From contig NZ_KQ130452.1 in assembly GCF_001046635.1 (NCBI RefSeq), forward strand, positions 253,001 to 317,000: a stretch of DNA of 64,000 nucleotides. Reading direction: 5' to 3'. Of this stretch, positions 25,403 through 34,735 are shown piece by piece; the first letter of the stretch is position 1, and every line of letters starts with the position of its first letter. Under the pieces are notes generated by a model. The model ran no database searches. It saw only the letters and a program-made list of their open reading frames with translations, and was not told where the DNA came from. The translations under genes were made by a program, and so were the position numbers. Source of the DNA: Novosphingobium barchaimii LL02. Its GTDB lineage: Bacteria; Pseudomonadota; Alphaproteobacteria; Sphingomonadales; Sphingomonadaceae.

Positions 25403-27511
25403 ATGACTGACAGGGTTGATCGTTCCGGGCTTCAGGTCGACGCGAAGCTGGCCAGGTTTGTCGAAGAGCAGGTATTGCCCTCGATCGGACAACAAGCCGC
25501 CGCCTTCTGGCAGGGCTTCGCGCAGCTTCTGAGCGTCTATGCGCCGCGTAATAGTACGCTGCTGGATACCCGAGATTCGCTGCAGGCACAGATCGATGCA
25601 TGGCACGGCGCCCGTGCCGGCAGGCCGATCGACCAGGCCGAATACCAGGCGTTCCTGCGCGAGATCGGCTATCTGGTGCCGGAACCGGGCGTTTTCACTG
25701 TCACCACTACCGGCGTCGATCCCGAGATCGCGACGATGGCCGGGCCGCAGCTGGTCGTCCCGGTACTCAACGCGCGCTTCCTGCTCAATGCCGCGAACGC
25801 GCGCTGGGGCAGCCTTTACGATGCATGGTACGGTACCGACGCGCTCGATGCCGCGCCGGCGCAAGGGACAGGTTACGATGAGGCTCGCGGCGCGGCAGTG
25901 ATCGCTGCGGGCCGTGCGTTTCTTGATCAGGCAGTGCCGCTCAAGTCGGGTTCCTGGGCCGATCTTGCGGATGTTACCGCCCTTGAACTCGCTGACGAAG
26001 CGCAGCTCGTCGGCAAGACGGCGGCAGGGCTGCTGTTAATCAACAACGGCCTCGGCGTCGAGGTTGTCGTGGACCCGGCAGCCCAGGTCGGCAGCACCGA
26101 CAAGGCCGGCATTTCCGATATCGTGCTGGAAGCGGCGCTTACCGCGATCGTCGACCTTGAAGATTCGATCGCGGCGGTGGATGCGGCGGACAAGGTGCTG
26201 GCCTATGCCAACTGGCTGGGCGTGATCCAAGGCGACCTGACCGACACCTTCCAGAAGGGCGGCAAGTCGCAGACCCGCGCGCTGGCCCCCGACAAGGAAG
26301 TGACCCTGCCGAGCGGCGAAGCGGCGCTGATGCCGGGGCGTTCGCTGCTGTTCGTGCGCAATGTCGGTCACCTGATGACAAATCCGGCGATCCTGCTGCC
26401 TGGCGGTGGCGAGATTCCCGAAGGCATTTTGGACGCGGTCATCACCAGCGCCATTTCTGCGCAGGACGTGCGCGGGCTGACGAAGTACGGCAACAGTCGC
26501 GAGGGCAGCATCTACATCGTCAAGCCCAAGATGCACGGGCCGGAGGAATGCGCCTTCACCAACGACCTGTTCGACGCGGTCGAGGATCTTCTGGGCCTTG
26601 CCCGGCACACCATCAAGGTCGGCGTGATGGACGAGGAGCGCCGCACTTCGGCCAACCTCGCTGCCTGCATCCACGCCGTGCGCGAACGCATCGTCTTCAT
26701 CAACACTGGCTTCCTGGATCGCACCGGCGACGAGATCCACACCTCGATGCAGGCAGGTCCGATGATCCGCAAGGCTGCCATCAAGGCGTCCGCATGGATC
26801 GCCGCCTACGAGAAGCGCAACGTCGCCATCGGGCTGGCCCACGGCCTTTCGGGGGTGGCGCAGATCGGCAAGGGAATGTGGGCCGCGCCCGACATGATGC
26901 GCGACATGATGACGCAGAAGATCGGCCACCCGAAGACAGGCGCCAACACCGCCTGGGTGCCGTCGCCCACTGCCGCCACGCTCCATGCGATGCACTACCA
27001 TCAGGTCAACGTATTCGGTCTGCGCGAGGATATCGCCGCGCAGGAAGTGCCCGGGCTCGACCTGCTGCTGCAGGTGCCGCTGGCGCACGGGGCGAACTGG
27101 TCGGAGGACGAGGTCCGCGAGGAACTCGACAACAATGCGCAAGGTCTGCTCGGTTACGTCGTGCGATGGATCGACCAGGGCGTCGGCTGCTCCAAGGTGC
27201 CCGACATCAACGACGTCGGCCTGATGGAGGACCGCGCGACGCTGCGCATTTCCAGCCAGCACATGGCGAACTGGCTGCTTCACGGCGTCTGCTCGCCCGA
27301 GCAGGTGATGGATTCGCTGAAGCGCATGGCCGCCAAGGTCGATGCCCAGAACGCTGGCGATCCGCTCTATCAGCCGATGGCGGGCAATTGGGATACCAGC
27401 ATGGCTTTCCAGGCGGGCTGCGACCTTGTGTTCAAGGGCGTGGATCAGCCCAATGGCTACACCGAGCCACTGCTCCATGCCTGGCGCCTGAAGAAGAAGA
27501 TGGCTGCCTGA
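25403..27511 (+). CDS. glcB: malate synthase G
   Basis: A 702-residue protein, the length of isoform [21 protein letters not shown], the [19 protein letters not shown] substrate block, [18 protein letters not shown] and the C-terminal [18 protein letters not shown] are family hallmarks. It condenses glyoxylate with acetyl-CoA to malate, in the glyoxylate shunt or glycolate use. GAGGAA precedes the ATG. No isocitrate lyase or glc genes adjoin it. Confidence 0.96.
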   Translation: MTDRVDRSGLQVDAKLARFVEEQVLPSIGQQAAAFWQGFAQLLSVYAPRNSTLLDTRDSLQAQIDAWHGARAGRPIDQAEYQAFLREIGYLVPEPGVFTVTTTGVDPEIATMAGPQLVVPVLNARFLLNAANARWGSLYDAWYGTDALDAAPAQGTGYDEARGAAVIAAGRAFLDQAVPLKSGSWADLADVTALELADEAQLVGKTAAGLLLINNGLGVEVVVDPAAQVGSTDKAGISDIVLEAALTAIVDLEDSIAAVDAADKVLAYANWLGVIQGDLTDTFQKGGKSQTRALAPDKEVTLPSGEAALMPGRSLLFVRNVGHLMTNPAILLPGGGEIPEGILDAVITSAISAQDVRGLTKYGNSREGSIYIVKPKMHGPEECAFTNDLFDAVEDLLGLARHTIKVGVMDEERRTSANLAACIHAVRERIVFINTGFLDRTGDEIHTSMQAGPMIRKAAIKASAWIAAYEKRNVAIGLAHGLSGVAQIGKGMWAAPDMMRDMMTQKIGHPKTGANTAWVPSPTAATLHAMHYHQVNVFGLREDIAAQEVPGLDLLLQVPLAHGANWSEDEVREELDNNAQGLLGYVVRWIDQGVGCSKVPDINDVGLMEDRATLRISSQHMANWLLHGVCSPEQVMDSLKRMAAKVDAQNAGDPLYQPMAGNWDTSMAFQAGCDLVFKGVDQPNGYTEPLLHAWRLKKKMAA

Positions 27512-27545
27512 GGCTCTTCGGCGCGGCGTTCTTGCCCTTGTCGTA

Positions 27546-27570
27546 TCGCCGCCGCCGTGTGGGGCGGCGA
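27546..27570 (+). terminator. possible glcB terminator hairpin
   Basis: TCGCCGCC pairs with GGCGGCGA around a nine-base loop, 34 bases after the glcB stop. No T run follows, so the call is weak. Confidence 0.4.
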
Positions 27571-27699
27571 CCGACCGGCAAGTGCTCTGAAGCGTAAAAT
27601 CAGCGCAGCCGGCCCTTTAGAAGGCAAGCTTGTCTCTGTGGCCGTGCGTCTTTCCCGCCAAAGCCCGCTCGCAATTTCGTGCGATGCTGGGGTAACCCC

Positions 27700-28107
27700 T
27701 CAGCGCGCGTCGAAGTCTTCGCGCGCGCGTTCGACGCGGTCGAGGTTGGCCGCAGCCCATACCCACACCCCGCAGAATGCTTCGCTCAGGCTCGATCCCA
27801 GCGGGGTGAGGGCGTAGTCGACGCGCGGCGGTACCACAGCGTGAACGTGCCGGGTAATCATGCCGTCGCGTTCCATGCGGCGCAGGGTTTGCGTGAGCAT
27901 CTTCTGACTGATGTCGGGCACAAGCCGCGCGATCTGGGTGAAGCGTTGCTCTCCGTGTTCCTCGAAAACCTCGAGCAGGATCATCGTCCACTTGTCGGCG
28001 ACGCGGCCGATCAGTTCGGTCACAAGGGCCTCGATGCGTGGATCGATGACCTCGGATTCACGCGCCTTGGTCGAGGGTTCGATCCCGTCGGACATGCTTG
28101 TCACCAT
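27700..28107 (-). CDS. HxlR family transcriptional regulator
   Basis: A 135-residue winged-helix protein. The HxlR core is clear: LIGRVADKWTMILLEVFEE, RFTQIARLVPDISQKMLTQT and LRRMERDGMITRHVHAVVPP, then VDYALTPLGSSL. The family's usual central cysteine is not evident. These regulators often control a divergent oxidoreductase in response to electrophiles. Here the divergent gene is an SDR starting about 100 bp away, so that is the likely target. The start could instead be an ATG four codons downstream. Confidence 0.9.
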   Translation of the reverse strand: MVTSMSDGIEPSTKARESEVIDPRIEALVTELIGRVADKWTMILLEVFEEHGEQRFTQIARLVPDISQKMLTQTLRRMERDGMITRHVHAVVPPRVDYALTPLGSSLSEAFCGVWVWAAANLDRVERAREDFDAR

Positions 28108-28208
28108 CGGATAGTCGCTCTCTTTTGGGTAAGTATAAATCTTTGGGGTGCCTTCTTACCATTCGTGTGTGGGGCGCTACATCGATCACGTCAACCAAGG
28201 AGGTTCCT

Positions 28209-28982
28209 ATGAAAATGACTGGCAACACCATCCTGATGACCGGTGGCGGTTCGGGCATCGGCGAGGCGCTGGCGCAGCGTTTTCACGATCAGGGCAACGT
28301 CGTGATCGTCGCCGGGCGCCGGCTGGAAACGCTGGAGGCGGCATGCAAAGGCCGCGAGAACATGCATGCGTTGATGCTGGATGTGGAAAGCGCAGAGGGC
28401 ATTACGGCCTTCGCCGCTCAGGTTCTGGAGCACTTCCCGGCGCTCAACGTGCTCGTCAATAATGCCGGGATCATGCGCTACGAACGGGTTGATACCGCGC
28501 GCGACCTTGGCGATGCGGAAGCGACGCTGGTGACCAACGTGCTGGGTCCGATCCGTCTGATCGATGCTCTGGTGGATCACCTTGCCGCGCAGGAGGGCAG
28601 CGCGATCGTCAATGTCACGTCGGGGCTGGCTTTCGTACCGCTCTCAGGCACGCCGACCTACAGCGCGTCGAAGGCGGCGATGCATAGCTACACCCAGTCT
28701 CTGCGCGAGATGCTGCGCGGGCGAGTGGAAGTGATCGAGCTGGCGCCGCCTGCGGTGCAGACCGACCTCACCCCGGGCCAGAGCACCCGCGAAGGCTATC
28801 AACCGCTGGGCGAATTCAGCGATGAGGTGATGGGCCTGTTCGCGCAGGATCCCACGCCCGAGGAAATTCTCGTTGAGCGCGTCAAGCCGCTGCGCTTCAG
28901 CGAAGTGGAAGGCAAGCAGGGCGCGATCATGGCGAACCTCACGGCCGCTTCACGTAGGATGTTCGAGCAACTCGGAACCTGA
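28209..28982 (+). CDS. SDR family oxidoreductase (DltE-like)
   Basis: A 257-residue SDR: LMTGGGSGIGEALAQRF cofactor motif, VLVNNAGIMRYE, catalytic serine in VNVTSGLAFVPL, then TYSASKAAMHSY. The pattern, with RGRVEVIELAPPAVQTDLTPG, matches the DltE-like group of uncharacterised oxidoreductases. A near-perfect Shine-Dalgarno (AAGGAGGT) precedes the ATG, suggesting strong translation. Likely controlled by the divergent HxlR protein. Substrate unknown. Confidence 0.9.
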   Translation: MKMTGNTILMTGGGSGIGEALAQRFHDQGNVVIVAGRRLETLEAACKGRENMHALMLDVESAEGITAFAAQVLEHFPALNVLVNNAGIMRYERVDTARDLGDAEATLVTNVLGPIRLIDALVDHLAAQEGSAIVNVTSGLAFVPLSGTPTYSASKAAMHSYTQSLREMLRGRVEVIELAPPAVQTDLTPGQSTREGYQPLGEFSDEVMGLFAQDPTPEEILVERVKPLRFSEVEGKQGAIMANLTAASRRMFEQLGT

Positions 28983-29032
28983 GAAGCACGGCGCGCACCT
29001 TGGTCGGTGCGCGCCCTGTTTTGCGCGGATCG

Positions 29033-29476
29033 TTAGTCCTCGCGCGCGTCGAAGGTGGTATATTCGCGTCGGGTGAACAGCCACTGGCCGTCCACTTTCG
29101 CCAGTTCATCGACGTAGCGGCCGCGCAGGCGCATGGTTTTGGATGTGGCCGGGTCCTCGAAGATTTCCGAGGTGTAGGAGATCGCCGTGGCCCGGTCGCC
29201 GTCCACCAGGATTTCACCGGGGTGGGCGACATAAACCATCGGCCGCGCGGCGCCGCCGCCAAGGCCGTAGTGCTTCATCGATTCGCTCCAGCCGGCGACG
29301 ATCGCCGCCTTGCCGGTGAACCCGCCTAGATCGGGAAATTCGGGCAGGGCCCAGAAGGCGTCCTCGGCCCAGGTGGCGGCCCAGATTTCGACGTCGCGGG
29401 TCATCACGCCGTGGGCATATGTATCGAGAAGTTCGCGAATGAGGACGCGATCCTCCAGCGGTCCGGTGAATGCCAT
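29033..29476 (-). CDS. SnoaL-like (NTF2-fold) protein
   Basis: A 147-residue single-domain protein. RVLIRELLDTYAHGVMTRDV, WAATWAEDAFWALPEFP, GFTGKAAIVAGW and RGRYVDELAKVDGQWLFTRR are the regular signatures of SnoaL-like proteins. The fold hosts isomerases, cyclases, dehydratases and structural subunits, so activity cannot be read. It begins 11 bases after the SDR gene on the same strand, so the two are probably co-transcribed. Two more SnoaL-like genes flank the Rieske gene nearby. Confidence 0.85.
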   Translation of the reverse strand: MAFTGPLEDRVLIRELLDTYAHGVMTRDVEIWAATWAEDAFWALPEFPDLGGFTGKAAIVAGWSESMKHYGLGGGAARPMVYVAHPGEILVDGDRATAISYTSEIFEDPATSKTMRLRGRYVDELAKVDGQWLFTRREYTTFDARED

Positions 29477-29487
29477 CGCTGCGTTCC

Positions 29488-30174
29488 TTACCAGTCGTGC
29501 TTTTCGCCGTTCCACTTGTAGAACTCGCCGGTGTCCTCGATGCCCCAGCCATCGGTGAGGGCGATGATCGAGGAGGCGCTGTCCTGCGGGGTGATGTCGG
29601 CGCCGGGGCCGCTCATGTCGGTCGAGACGTAGCCGGGATGGATCACGCCAACCACGATGCCGCGATCCTTCAGGTCGATCGCGATAGAGCGCATCATGCG
29701 GTTCAGTCCTGCCTTGGCCGCCGCATACCCCCAATAGCCGCCGTAGGGCCAGGTCGAGGCGCCTAGCTGGCTGGAGAAGTTGATGACTTTCGAACCCTCG
29801 CCAAGGCGGGGCAGGAACGCGCTGAGAACGCGCAAGGGGCCTTTCAGCATGATCTCGATCGACTGGTCGAAGTCATCCCAGTCGATGTTCTCGAAATCGG
29901 CTTCGGCCTTACCGACCACGCCGGCGACGTTGTAGAGGATGTCGATGGGGTCATCGCCGGTGGATGCAGCGCCGGACTTTACCGAAGCGCTGTCGCCCAC
30001 ATCCATCGTATGGACGGTCACCTTGCCGCCGGACGAAGCGGCGAGGTCGTTGAGGGCATCGGCGCCGCCGGCACTGCGCACGAGGGCGAATACTCGGTCG
30101 CCGCGTTCGAGGTGCTGCTTGGCCAGTTCAAACGCGATTCCGCGTGCTGCTCCGGTGATTGCCACGTTCGCCAT
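29488..30174 (-). CDS. short-chain dehydrogenase/reductase (SDR)
   Basis: A 228-residue SDR with a slightly divergent cofactor motif (AITGAARGIAFELAKQH), YNVAGVVGKAE in place of the usual NNAG, and YWGYAAAKAGLNRM with Tyr and Lys. The C-terminus ends GEFYKWNGEKHDW instead of the classical DGG block. The altered NAG motif may mean unusual substrate handling. AAGGAAAC precedes the ATG. It likely forms a two-gene unit with the SnoaL-like gene. Substrate unknown. Confidence 0.87.
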   Translation of the reverse strand: MANVAITGAARGIAFELAKQHLERGDRVFALVRSAGGADALNDLAASSGGKVTVHTMDVGDSASVKSGAASTGDDPIDILYNVAGVVGKAEADFENIDWDDFDQSIEIMLKGPLRVLSAFLPRLGEGSKVINFSSQLGASTWPYGGYWGYAAAKAGLNRMMRSIAIDLKDRGIVVGVIHPGYVSTDMSGPGADITPQDSASSIIALTDGWGIEDTGEFYKWNGEKHDW

Positions 30175-30337
30175 CAGGTTTCCTTCCTTCGATTCAGTTC
30201 TCTGGGGCCTCGGGCAAAGCACGGGGCCGGTTCGAATCGTTATCCCGGCCAAGTCTGGAAGAGTAGGCGCCGTAGGGACACCTGTGACTTTGGAGAGAAC
30301 GGGGAGGATGAGAACGGGACGGGCAGGTCTACCGCCT

Positions 30338-31009
30338 TCAGCGTTCCTCGCTGAGCCGCTGCATGGTGCGCGCGGCGAAATGGCGCAGGCGTTCAAGCCG
30401 CTCCCCGGTGCCGAAGACCGGCGCGTGGAGCAGCATGCCCATGTGGATGGCGCTGGTGAAGTCGTGCGCCAGCTTGAGGTTGTCCCAGTCTTCGCGCCAC
30501 TGCGGGAAGGCCTCGATCATCTCGCTGGTCCAGACCGCGTCGTAGCGGCGCGCGGCAGGCTCGAAGATCGCGGCCAGCTCGCCGTCGGTGCGTGCCGCGA
30601 CGGCCAGCTCGACCCAAGCGGCATAATCGCGCGTCTGGACCGAGCGCCAGTGCGCCTCGACCGCCATCTCAATCATCGGCTCCTCCACCCGGCGCGAAAC
30701 GGCCTCGAAGTAGTCGGCCAGGAACGTGCGCATCCGGTGGTAGACGGCATGTTCGACCACGGCGGAGACCAGTTCCATGCGAGTCTGGAAGTGATGGTGC
30801 ATAGCCCCGCGCGACACTTCGCAGGCAGTGGCCACGGCGGCGGTGGTCAGGCCGGGGTAGCCGCCTTCGACAAGGCAATCGATCGCTGCCGACACCAGCC
30901 GTTCGCGCATGAGCGCGCTTTTGCGCTGCTGCCATTTTTCGGGTGGCTGCGCGTGCATCTCGGGCGAGAGTGCGCTTAGCATCCGGTCCTGCAGAGACTG
31001 TGCCTTCAA
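30338..31009 (-). CDS. TetR family transcriptional regulator
   Basis: A 223-residue TetR-type protein. The N-terminal HTH spans about residues 36-80 (RLVSAAIDCLVEGGYPGLTT, then AVATACEVSRGAMHHHF). The C-terminal ligand domain is helical and weakly conserved, as usual. The start is TTG with GGGAGAG nearby, which decided it; an ATG nine codons in is the alternative. It sits in the gap between the SDR/SnoaL pair and the divergent Rieske cluster, and is the best candidate regulator of both. Confidence 0.9.
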   Translation of the reverse strand: MKAQSLQDRMLSALSPEMHAQPPEKWQQRKSALMRERLVSAAIDCLVEGGYPGLTTAAVATACEVSRGAMHHHFQTRMELVSAVVEHAVYHRMRTFLADYFEAVSRRVEEPMIEMAVEAHWRSVQTRDYAAWVELAVAARTDGELAAIFEPAARRYDAVWTSEMIEAFPQWREDWDNLKLAHDFTSAIHMGMLLHAPVFGTGERLERLRHFAARTMQRLSEER

Positions 31010-31108
31010 GTATCTCTCCCCCTTCCGGCGTCAGCGCTGCGCTTCTCGCCGCTCGCCCGAACCTAGCCAAAGTCGCAGGTGAGCAAGTGGTCCATAAGGT
31101 AGCATAAA

Positions 31109-31130
31109 AAACCGGCAGTTGAGTCGGTTT
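31109..31130. promoter_or_regulatory. possible TetR operator palindrome
   Basis: AAACCG and CGGTTT are separated by ten bases in the AT-rich stretch between the TetR gene and the divergent SnoaL/Rieske genes. Position and symmetry fit a TetR-type operator, but this is inference from a single short repeat. Confidence 0.35.
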
Positions 31131-31200
31131 ATTTCAAAACAACTGCGGATGGGCAGAGGCGCGCGAAAATGCAGACGCGCCCTGGCCGGGAACGGGAGAG

Positions 31201-31779
31201 TTGAAAAGGCATGTTCCATTCACGCGCGAATTCCATCCCGAGGCTCGCCCCGTGGACGCAGTGACGACGAAAGCCCGCTTCGACCTTGAGGCCGAGGTCC
31301 GCGATCTGGCCGCCCGGCGCGACATCGCCGACGCGGCGGCGCGCTACATGCGCGGGCTGGACCGGCTCGACCCTGTTCTCCAGCGCACCGCCTTCCACGA
31401 TGACGCCGTTGTCGACTGCGGGCTGATGAAGGGCTCGGCCGACGATTTCGTCGATTTCGCGCAAGGCTTCCTTGCCGACATGGGCGCAACGCATCACCTG
31501 CTCGGCCAGTCGCGCATCGCGATCACCGGCGAGACGGCCAGCGGCGAATGGTATTTCCAGGCCTGGCATTCCCTGCCCACACCCGAAGGCGGTGTGCGAG
31601 ACCTGTTCATTTCCGGCCGTTACCTCGACGAATATGCCTGCCGCGATGGCGACTGGCGCATCGTCAACCGCGTCCTCGTCACCGACTGGGTGAAGGACGA
31701 TCCCGGCACACTCGATTTCTTCGCGGCCAACCCCGTAGCGCCAAGAGGCGGCCGGCGCGGCGCCGATCCCAGCCAGTAA
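31201..31779 (+). CDS. SnoaL-like (NTF2-fold) protein upstream of Rieske oxygenase
   Basis: A 192-residue protein with the SnoaL-type core: AARRDIADAAARYMRGLDRL, FHDDAVVDCGLMKGS, THHLLGQSRIAI and SGRYLDEYACRDGDWRI. The tail (PRGGRRGADPSQ) is basic. The start is TTG with GGGAG just upstream; two GTG codons about 17-20 codons later are alternatives. It lies 39 bp before the Rieske gene. Beta subunits of ring-hydroxylating oxygenases have this same fold, so a structural partner role is possible but not shown. Confidence 0.8.
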   Translation: MKRHVPFTREFHPEARPVDAVTTKARFDLEAEVRDLAARRDIADAAARYMRGLDRLDPVLQRTAFHDDAVVDCGLMKGSADDFVDFAQGFLADMGATHHLLGQSRIAITGETASGEWYFQAWHSLPTPEGGVRDLFISGRYLDEYACRDGDWRIVNRVLVTDWVKDDPGTLDFFAANPVAPRGGRRGADPSQ

Positions 31780-31818
31780 CGATCACAAAAAAACGCGAAA
31801 CCACAGGATACCCAGCCC

Positions 31819-33147
31819 ATGAACATCCAGACCCAGGCATCGCGCTACTCAGCCGATTTCGACATGCCCGTGCGCGGCGATCCCATCACCGCCGACCGTT
31901 ACATCTCCAAGGAGTGGATGGACGGCGAGATGAAGAATCTGTGGCCCAAGGTATGGCACCTTGGCGGCCTGCTTGCCGAACTGGAGGAGCCGGGCGACAT
32001 CATCCGCCACAACTTCGCCAAGGAATCGGTCATCATGGTTCGCCAGGAAGACGATTCGATCAAGGCGTTCTACAATTCCTGCCCGCACCGGGGTAACCGC
32101 CTGATCGTGGGCGAACAGGCCAGCGTCATGCGCATCACCTGCGCCTATCACAGCTGGACTTTCGACCTCGACGGTACGCTCGCCAAGGTCCAGGACCCGG
32201 ACGATTTCGAGGGCGGGACGCCTTGCGGACGCCTGCATCTTTCAGAACTGCGCTGCGAGACCTGGGGCCCCTTCGTGTTCTGGTGCATGGACGATGACGT
32301 CGCCCCGCTGCACGAATGGATGGCGCCGCTGCCCGAGCGCCTGAAGGGCTACGGCGTCGACAACTGGGTGCGCGTGCTCAAGGTGTCGGCGGATGCGGAT
32401 TTCAACTGGAAGATCATTCGCGACAATTTCAACGAAAGCTACCACCTCCCCACCATCCACCCGGAACTGGCGACCTTCATCAACGACGGCCTGCCCGATA
32501 CCCTGTTCGAGATGTACCCCTCGGGTCACAACTCGATGTGGATGAAGGGCCATCAGGCGACCACCCGCGTCGACTATCACACCAGCGAAGTTCCCGCCCC
32601 CCTCGGCGAGGCGGCGCGCGCATGGGGCATCGATCCTGAACCGTACAACGGCCGGACCGGCGACCTGCGCGAAGCCATCATCGAGGCCAAGCGCCGGCTG
32701 GGTCCGGGGCGCGGCTACACCAATTACGACAACATGAGTGATCAGCAGCTGGTGGACTATTTCCACTGCACCCTGTTCCCCAACCTCACCCTGACCATGA
32801 GCCCCGAGCAGCTTCAGGTCCTGCGCACCGAACCGCACCCCACCGACCCGGAAAAGTGCGTGTTCCAGCATTGGTGCCTCTACCCGCCGGTGGAGGGCAT
32901 GAAGGAGGTGTTCACGCCGCTGGGCATGTTGCCGCTGGAACATGACGCGGTGTCGCGGCACTCGGTCTACGGCGACGGTGTCTCGGTGGGCTACGTGGCC
33001 GATCAGGACCTGTCGATCGGCACCACTCAGCAGCAGGGCCTCAACTCTCGCGGGTTCAAGGGCTGCAATCTACCCGGCCAGGAAAAGCGCATTCAGCGCT
33101 TCCACGAACTGCTCGACGACTACGTGAAGGGCGAAATGCCAGCCTGA
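31819..33147 (+). CDS. Rieske non-heme iron oxygenase, catalytic (alpha) subunit
   Basis: A 442-residue ring-hydroxylating oxygenase. The Rieske centre is complete: C88 and H90, then after 17 residues C108 and H111. The mononuclear iron site shows NESYHLPTIHP with H209 and H214; E206 holds the place of the bridging aspartate common in naphthalene dioxygenases. It should hydroxylate or dihydroxylate an aromatic or alicyclic substrate using electrons from a ferredoxin and reductase. Neither is encoded next to it, nor is a canonical beta subunit. A VOC and a SnoaL-like gene follow closely. Substrate unknown. Confidence 0.93.
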   Translation: MNIQTQASRYSADFDMPVRGDPITADRYISKEWMDGEMKNLWPKVWHLGGLLAELEEPGDIIRHNFAKESVIMVRQEDDSIKAFYNSCPHRGNRLIVGEQASVMRITCAYHSWTFDLDGTLAKVQDPDDFEGGTPCGRLHLSELRCETWGPFVFWCMDDDVAPLHEWMAPLPERLKGYGVDNWVRVLKVSADADFNWKIIRDNFNESYHLPTIHPELATFINDGLPDTLFEMYPSGHNSMWMKGHQATTRVDYHTSEVPAPLGEAARAWGIDPEPYNGRTGDLREAIIEAKRRLGPGRGYTNYDNMSDQQLVDYFHCTLFPNLTLTMSPEQLQVLRTEPHPTDPEKCVFQHWCLYPPVEGMKEVFTPLGMLPLEHDAVSRHSVYGDGVSVGYVADQDLSIGTTQQQGLNSRGFKGCNLPGQEKRIQRFHELLDDYVKGEMPA

Positions 33148-33149
33148 CC

Positions 33150-33704
33150 ATGCTCTTCGTTCCCGGCCGGCCCGGACCCCACGTCATGCAGGTTGCATTG
33201 ATGGTCGACGACATCGAGAGCGCCTGCATGAACTGGACGCGGACCGCCGGGATCGGGCCGTTCTTCCACGTCCCGCGCATCGTGCTGGAAGAGTACGATT
33301 ACCGGGGGCGGGCGGCTTGCGGCCTCGATTTCTCGGTCGCCATCGCCCAGTCGGGCGGGGTGCAGATCGAGCTTGTGCAGCAACACTGCGACAATCCTTC
33401 GGCCTACCGCGATACCATCGCCAAGGGGCAGGGCGGCTTCCACCACCTTGCCATCTACACCGGCGATTATGACGCGGCCTATGCCGGCTACGTCGAACAG
33501 GGCTTTACCGCAGCGGTCGATGGCAGCTTCGGCGGTTTCCGCTTCAGCTACATCGACACCAGCGCCGCGATCGGCTGCATGATCGAACTGATCGAGGAAA
33601 ACCCGCTGCAAGGCGATTTCTTCGCGCGCATAGCCGATGCGGCGCGCGAATGGGACGGGGTGACCGACCCCATCCGGCCCGGCTTCCCCGCCGAGGCGCA
33701 ATAA
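33150..33704 (+). CDS. VOC family protein (glyoxalase/dioxygenase fold)
   Basis: A 184-residue protein with paired beta-alpha-beta-beta-beta modules: VMQVALMVDDIESACMNW with an early acid, VQIELVQQH, GGFHHLAIYTGDYDAAY and MIELIEENPL. Metal ligands of type His/Glu are plausible at GGFHH and the glutamate of IELIEE. It starts two bases after the Rieske stop, so they are co-translated. VOC proteins include extradiol dioxygenases, epimerases and lyases; one acting on the Rieske product is an inference. Confidence 0.88.
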   Translation: MLFVPGRPGPHVMQVALMVDDIESACMNWTRTAGIGPFFHVPRIVLEEYDYRGRAACGLDFSVAIAQSGGVQIELVQQHCDNPSAYRDTIAKGQGGFHHLAIYTGDYDAAYAGYVEQGFTAAVDGSFGGFRFSYIDTSAAIGCMIELIEENPLQGDFFARIADAAREWDGVTDPIRPGFPAEAQ

Positions 33705-33730
33705 ACGATGGCCCGAGAGGAGTTGCCGAC

Positions 33731-34150
33731 ATGACTGCCTGCCCCGTTGAAGATCGCCTGGCGATCCATGACCTGCTCGTCTCCTACGCCCACGCGGTAG
33801 ACAGCCTGCACGACCTCGACGGCATCTGCGCCGTGTTCGAGGAGGACGCGGTGTTCGACCTGTCGGGCATCGGCTTCCCCAGCCTCAATGGCCACGGCGA
33901 GATCCGCAAGTTCTTCGAGGACACTTTCGAGGCGATGGCGGCGCACGCGCACTACCTCACCAACTTCGCGATCACCGCCTATGACGGTGATACGGCGTCG
34001 ATCCGCGCCTATGTGATCGGCATGGGCAAGTACAAGGCGGGCGGCGGTATCACTGTCAACGGCCGGTATTACTTCGACGTCGTGCGCACGGCTGCTGGCT
34101 GGAAGGCCAAGCGCTACACGATGGATTTTCTGATCCCGATCGAGGGATAA
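33731..34150 (+). CDS. SnoaL-like (NTF2-fold) protein
   Basis: A 139-residue protein: RLAIHDLLVSYAHAVDSLHD, ICAVFEEDAVFDLSG, AHYLTNFAITAYDGDTAS and RYYFDVVRTAAGWKAKR are SnoaL-like signatures. GAGAGGAGT precedes the ATG. It closes the plus-strand unit SnoaL, Rieske, VOC, SnoaL. Whether it is an enzyme or an oxygenase partner cannot be read. It is the third SnoaL-like gene within 5 kb. Confidence 0.87.
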   Translation: MTACPVEDRLAIHDLLVSYAHAVDSLHDLDGICAVFEEDAVFDLSGIGFPSLNGHGEIRKFFEDTFEAMAAHAHYLTNFAITAYDGDTASIRAYVIGMGKYKAGGGITVNGRYYFDVVRTAAGWKAKRYTMDFLIPIEG

Positions 34151-34171
34151 TACGCAGCTTCACCGCTTTAC

Positions 34172-34208
34172 CCGCCGTCCCCCTGAAACACGTTAAGGGA
34201 GACGGCGG
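34172..34208. terminator. hairpin closing the Rieske unit
   Basis: CCGCCGTC and CCCT pair with AGGG and GACGGCGG, leaving one mismatch and an 11-base loop. It lies between the last SnoaL-like stop and the convergent monooxygenase-like stop, so it may serve both strands. Confidence 0.6.
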
Positions 34209-34227
34209 TGGTGAGACACAAACCCAG

Positions 34228-34593
34228 TCAGGCTCCGGCCAGCGTAACCCCGAAAATCTCCTTACGGGGCCAGCCGTCTTCGGCGTACACTGGCTCGATC
34301 CCGGCGGCGGTGTAAATCTGCACGTGGAAGCCGGTCAGTTCGTACCGTTCCAGATGGCTGCGCATATCGGCATAAGGCGGGTCGGCGAAGTGTTGGAGCA
34401 GCGCTTCCTCGCTGTCCCACTCCTCGTATACATGCATCTGCCCCGGTTCCAGCGGGTCCACGGCCCAGTTGTAGGCAGTGCAGCCCGCTTCCTCGCGGGC
34501 GGCGGCGATGTGATCGGCGCCGCCGACGATGATCTCGGCGCAGGTCTTTTCGTCGCCGGCGAAACGTAGCCAGCCGGCCACGATGATACGCAT
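34228..34593 (-). CDS. antibiotic biosynthesis monooxygenase (ABM) domain protein
   Basis: A 121-residue protein with the dimeric ferredoxin-like ABM fold: IIVAGWLRFAGDEKTC, GCTAYNWAVDPLEPGQMHVY, EEWDSEEALLQHF and ADMRSHLERYE. It resembles putative quinol monooxygenases such as YgiN. These act without cofactors on quinols or aromatic polyketides, or only degrade signals. GAGAGGA precedes the ATG. It is divergent from the adjacent SDR gene by about 140 bp. Role within the region inferred to be aromatic product oxidation. Confidence 0.82.
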   Translation of the reverse strand: MRIIVAGWLRFAGDEKTCAEIIVGGADHIAAAREEAGCTAYNWAVDPLEPGQMHVYEEWDSEEALLQHFADPPYADMRSHLERYELTGFHVQIYTAAGIEPVYAEDGWPRKEIFGVTLAGA

Positions 34594-34735
34594 GGGGATA
34601 GTCCTCTCTCGATTATGTGAGGCAGAGGCTAGGACTGCCCCGGCACCGGCGCCTCTGGCACTTTGCACAGGTGCATGGCGGCTGCCCACGCCGTTCAAGG
34701 GCGACAACACCAGAACAGACCACGGAGAGCGAGCG

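Noticed and set aside
30225-30250. GGTTCGAATC resembling a tRNA T-loop
   Set aside because: No paired T stem, anticodon arm or acceptor stem around it.
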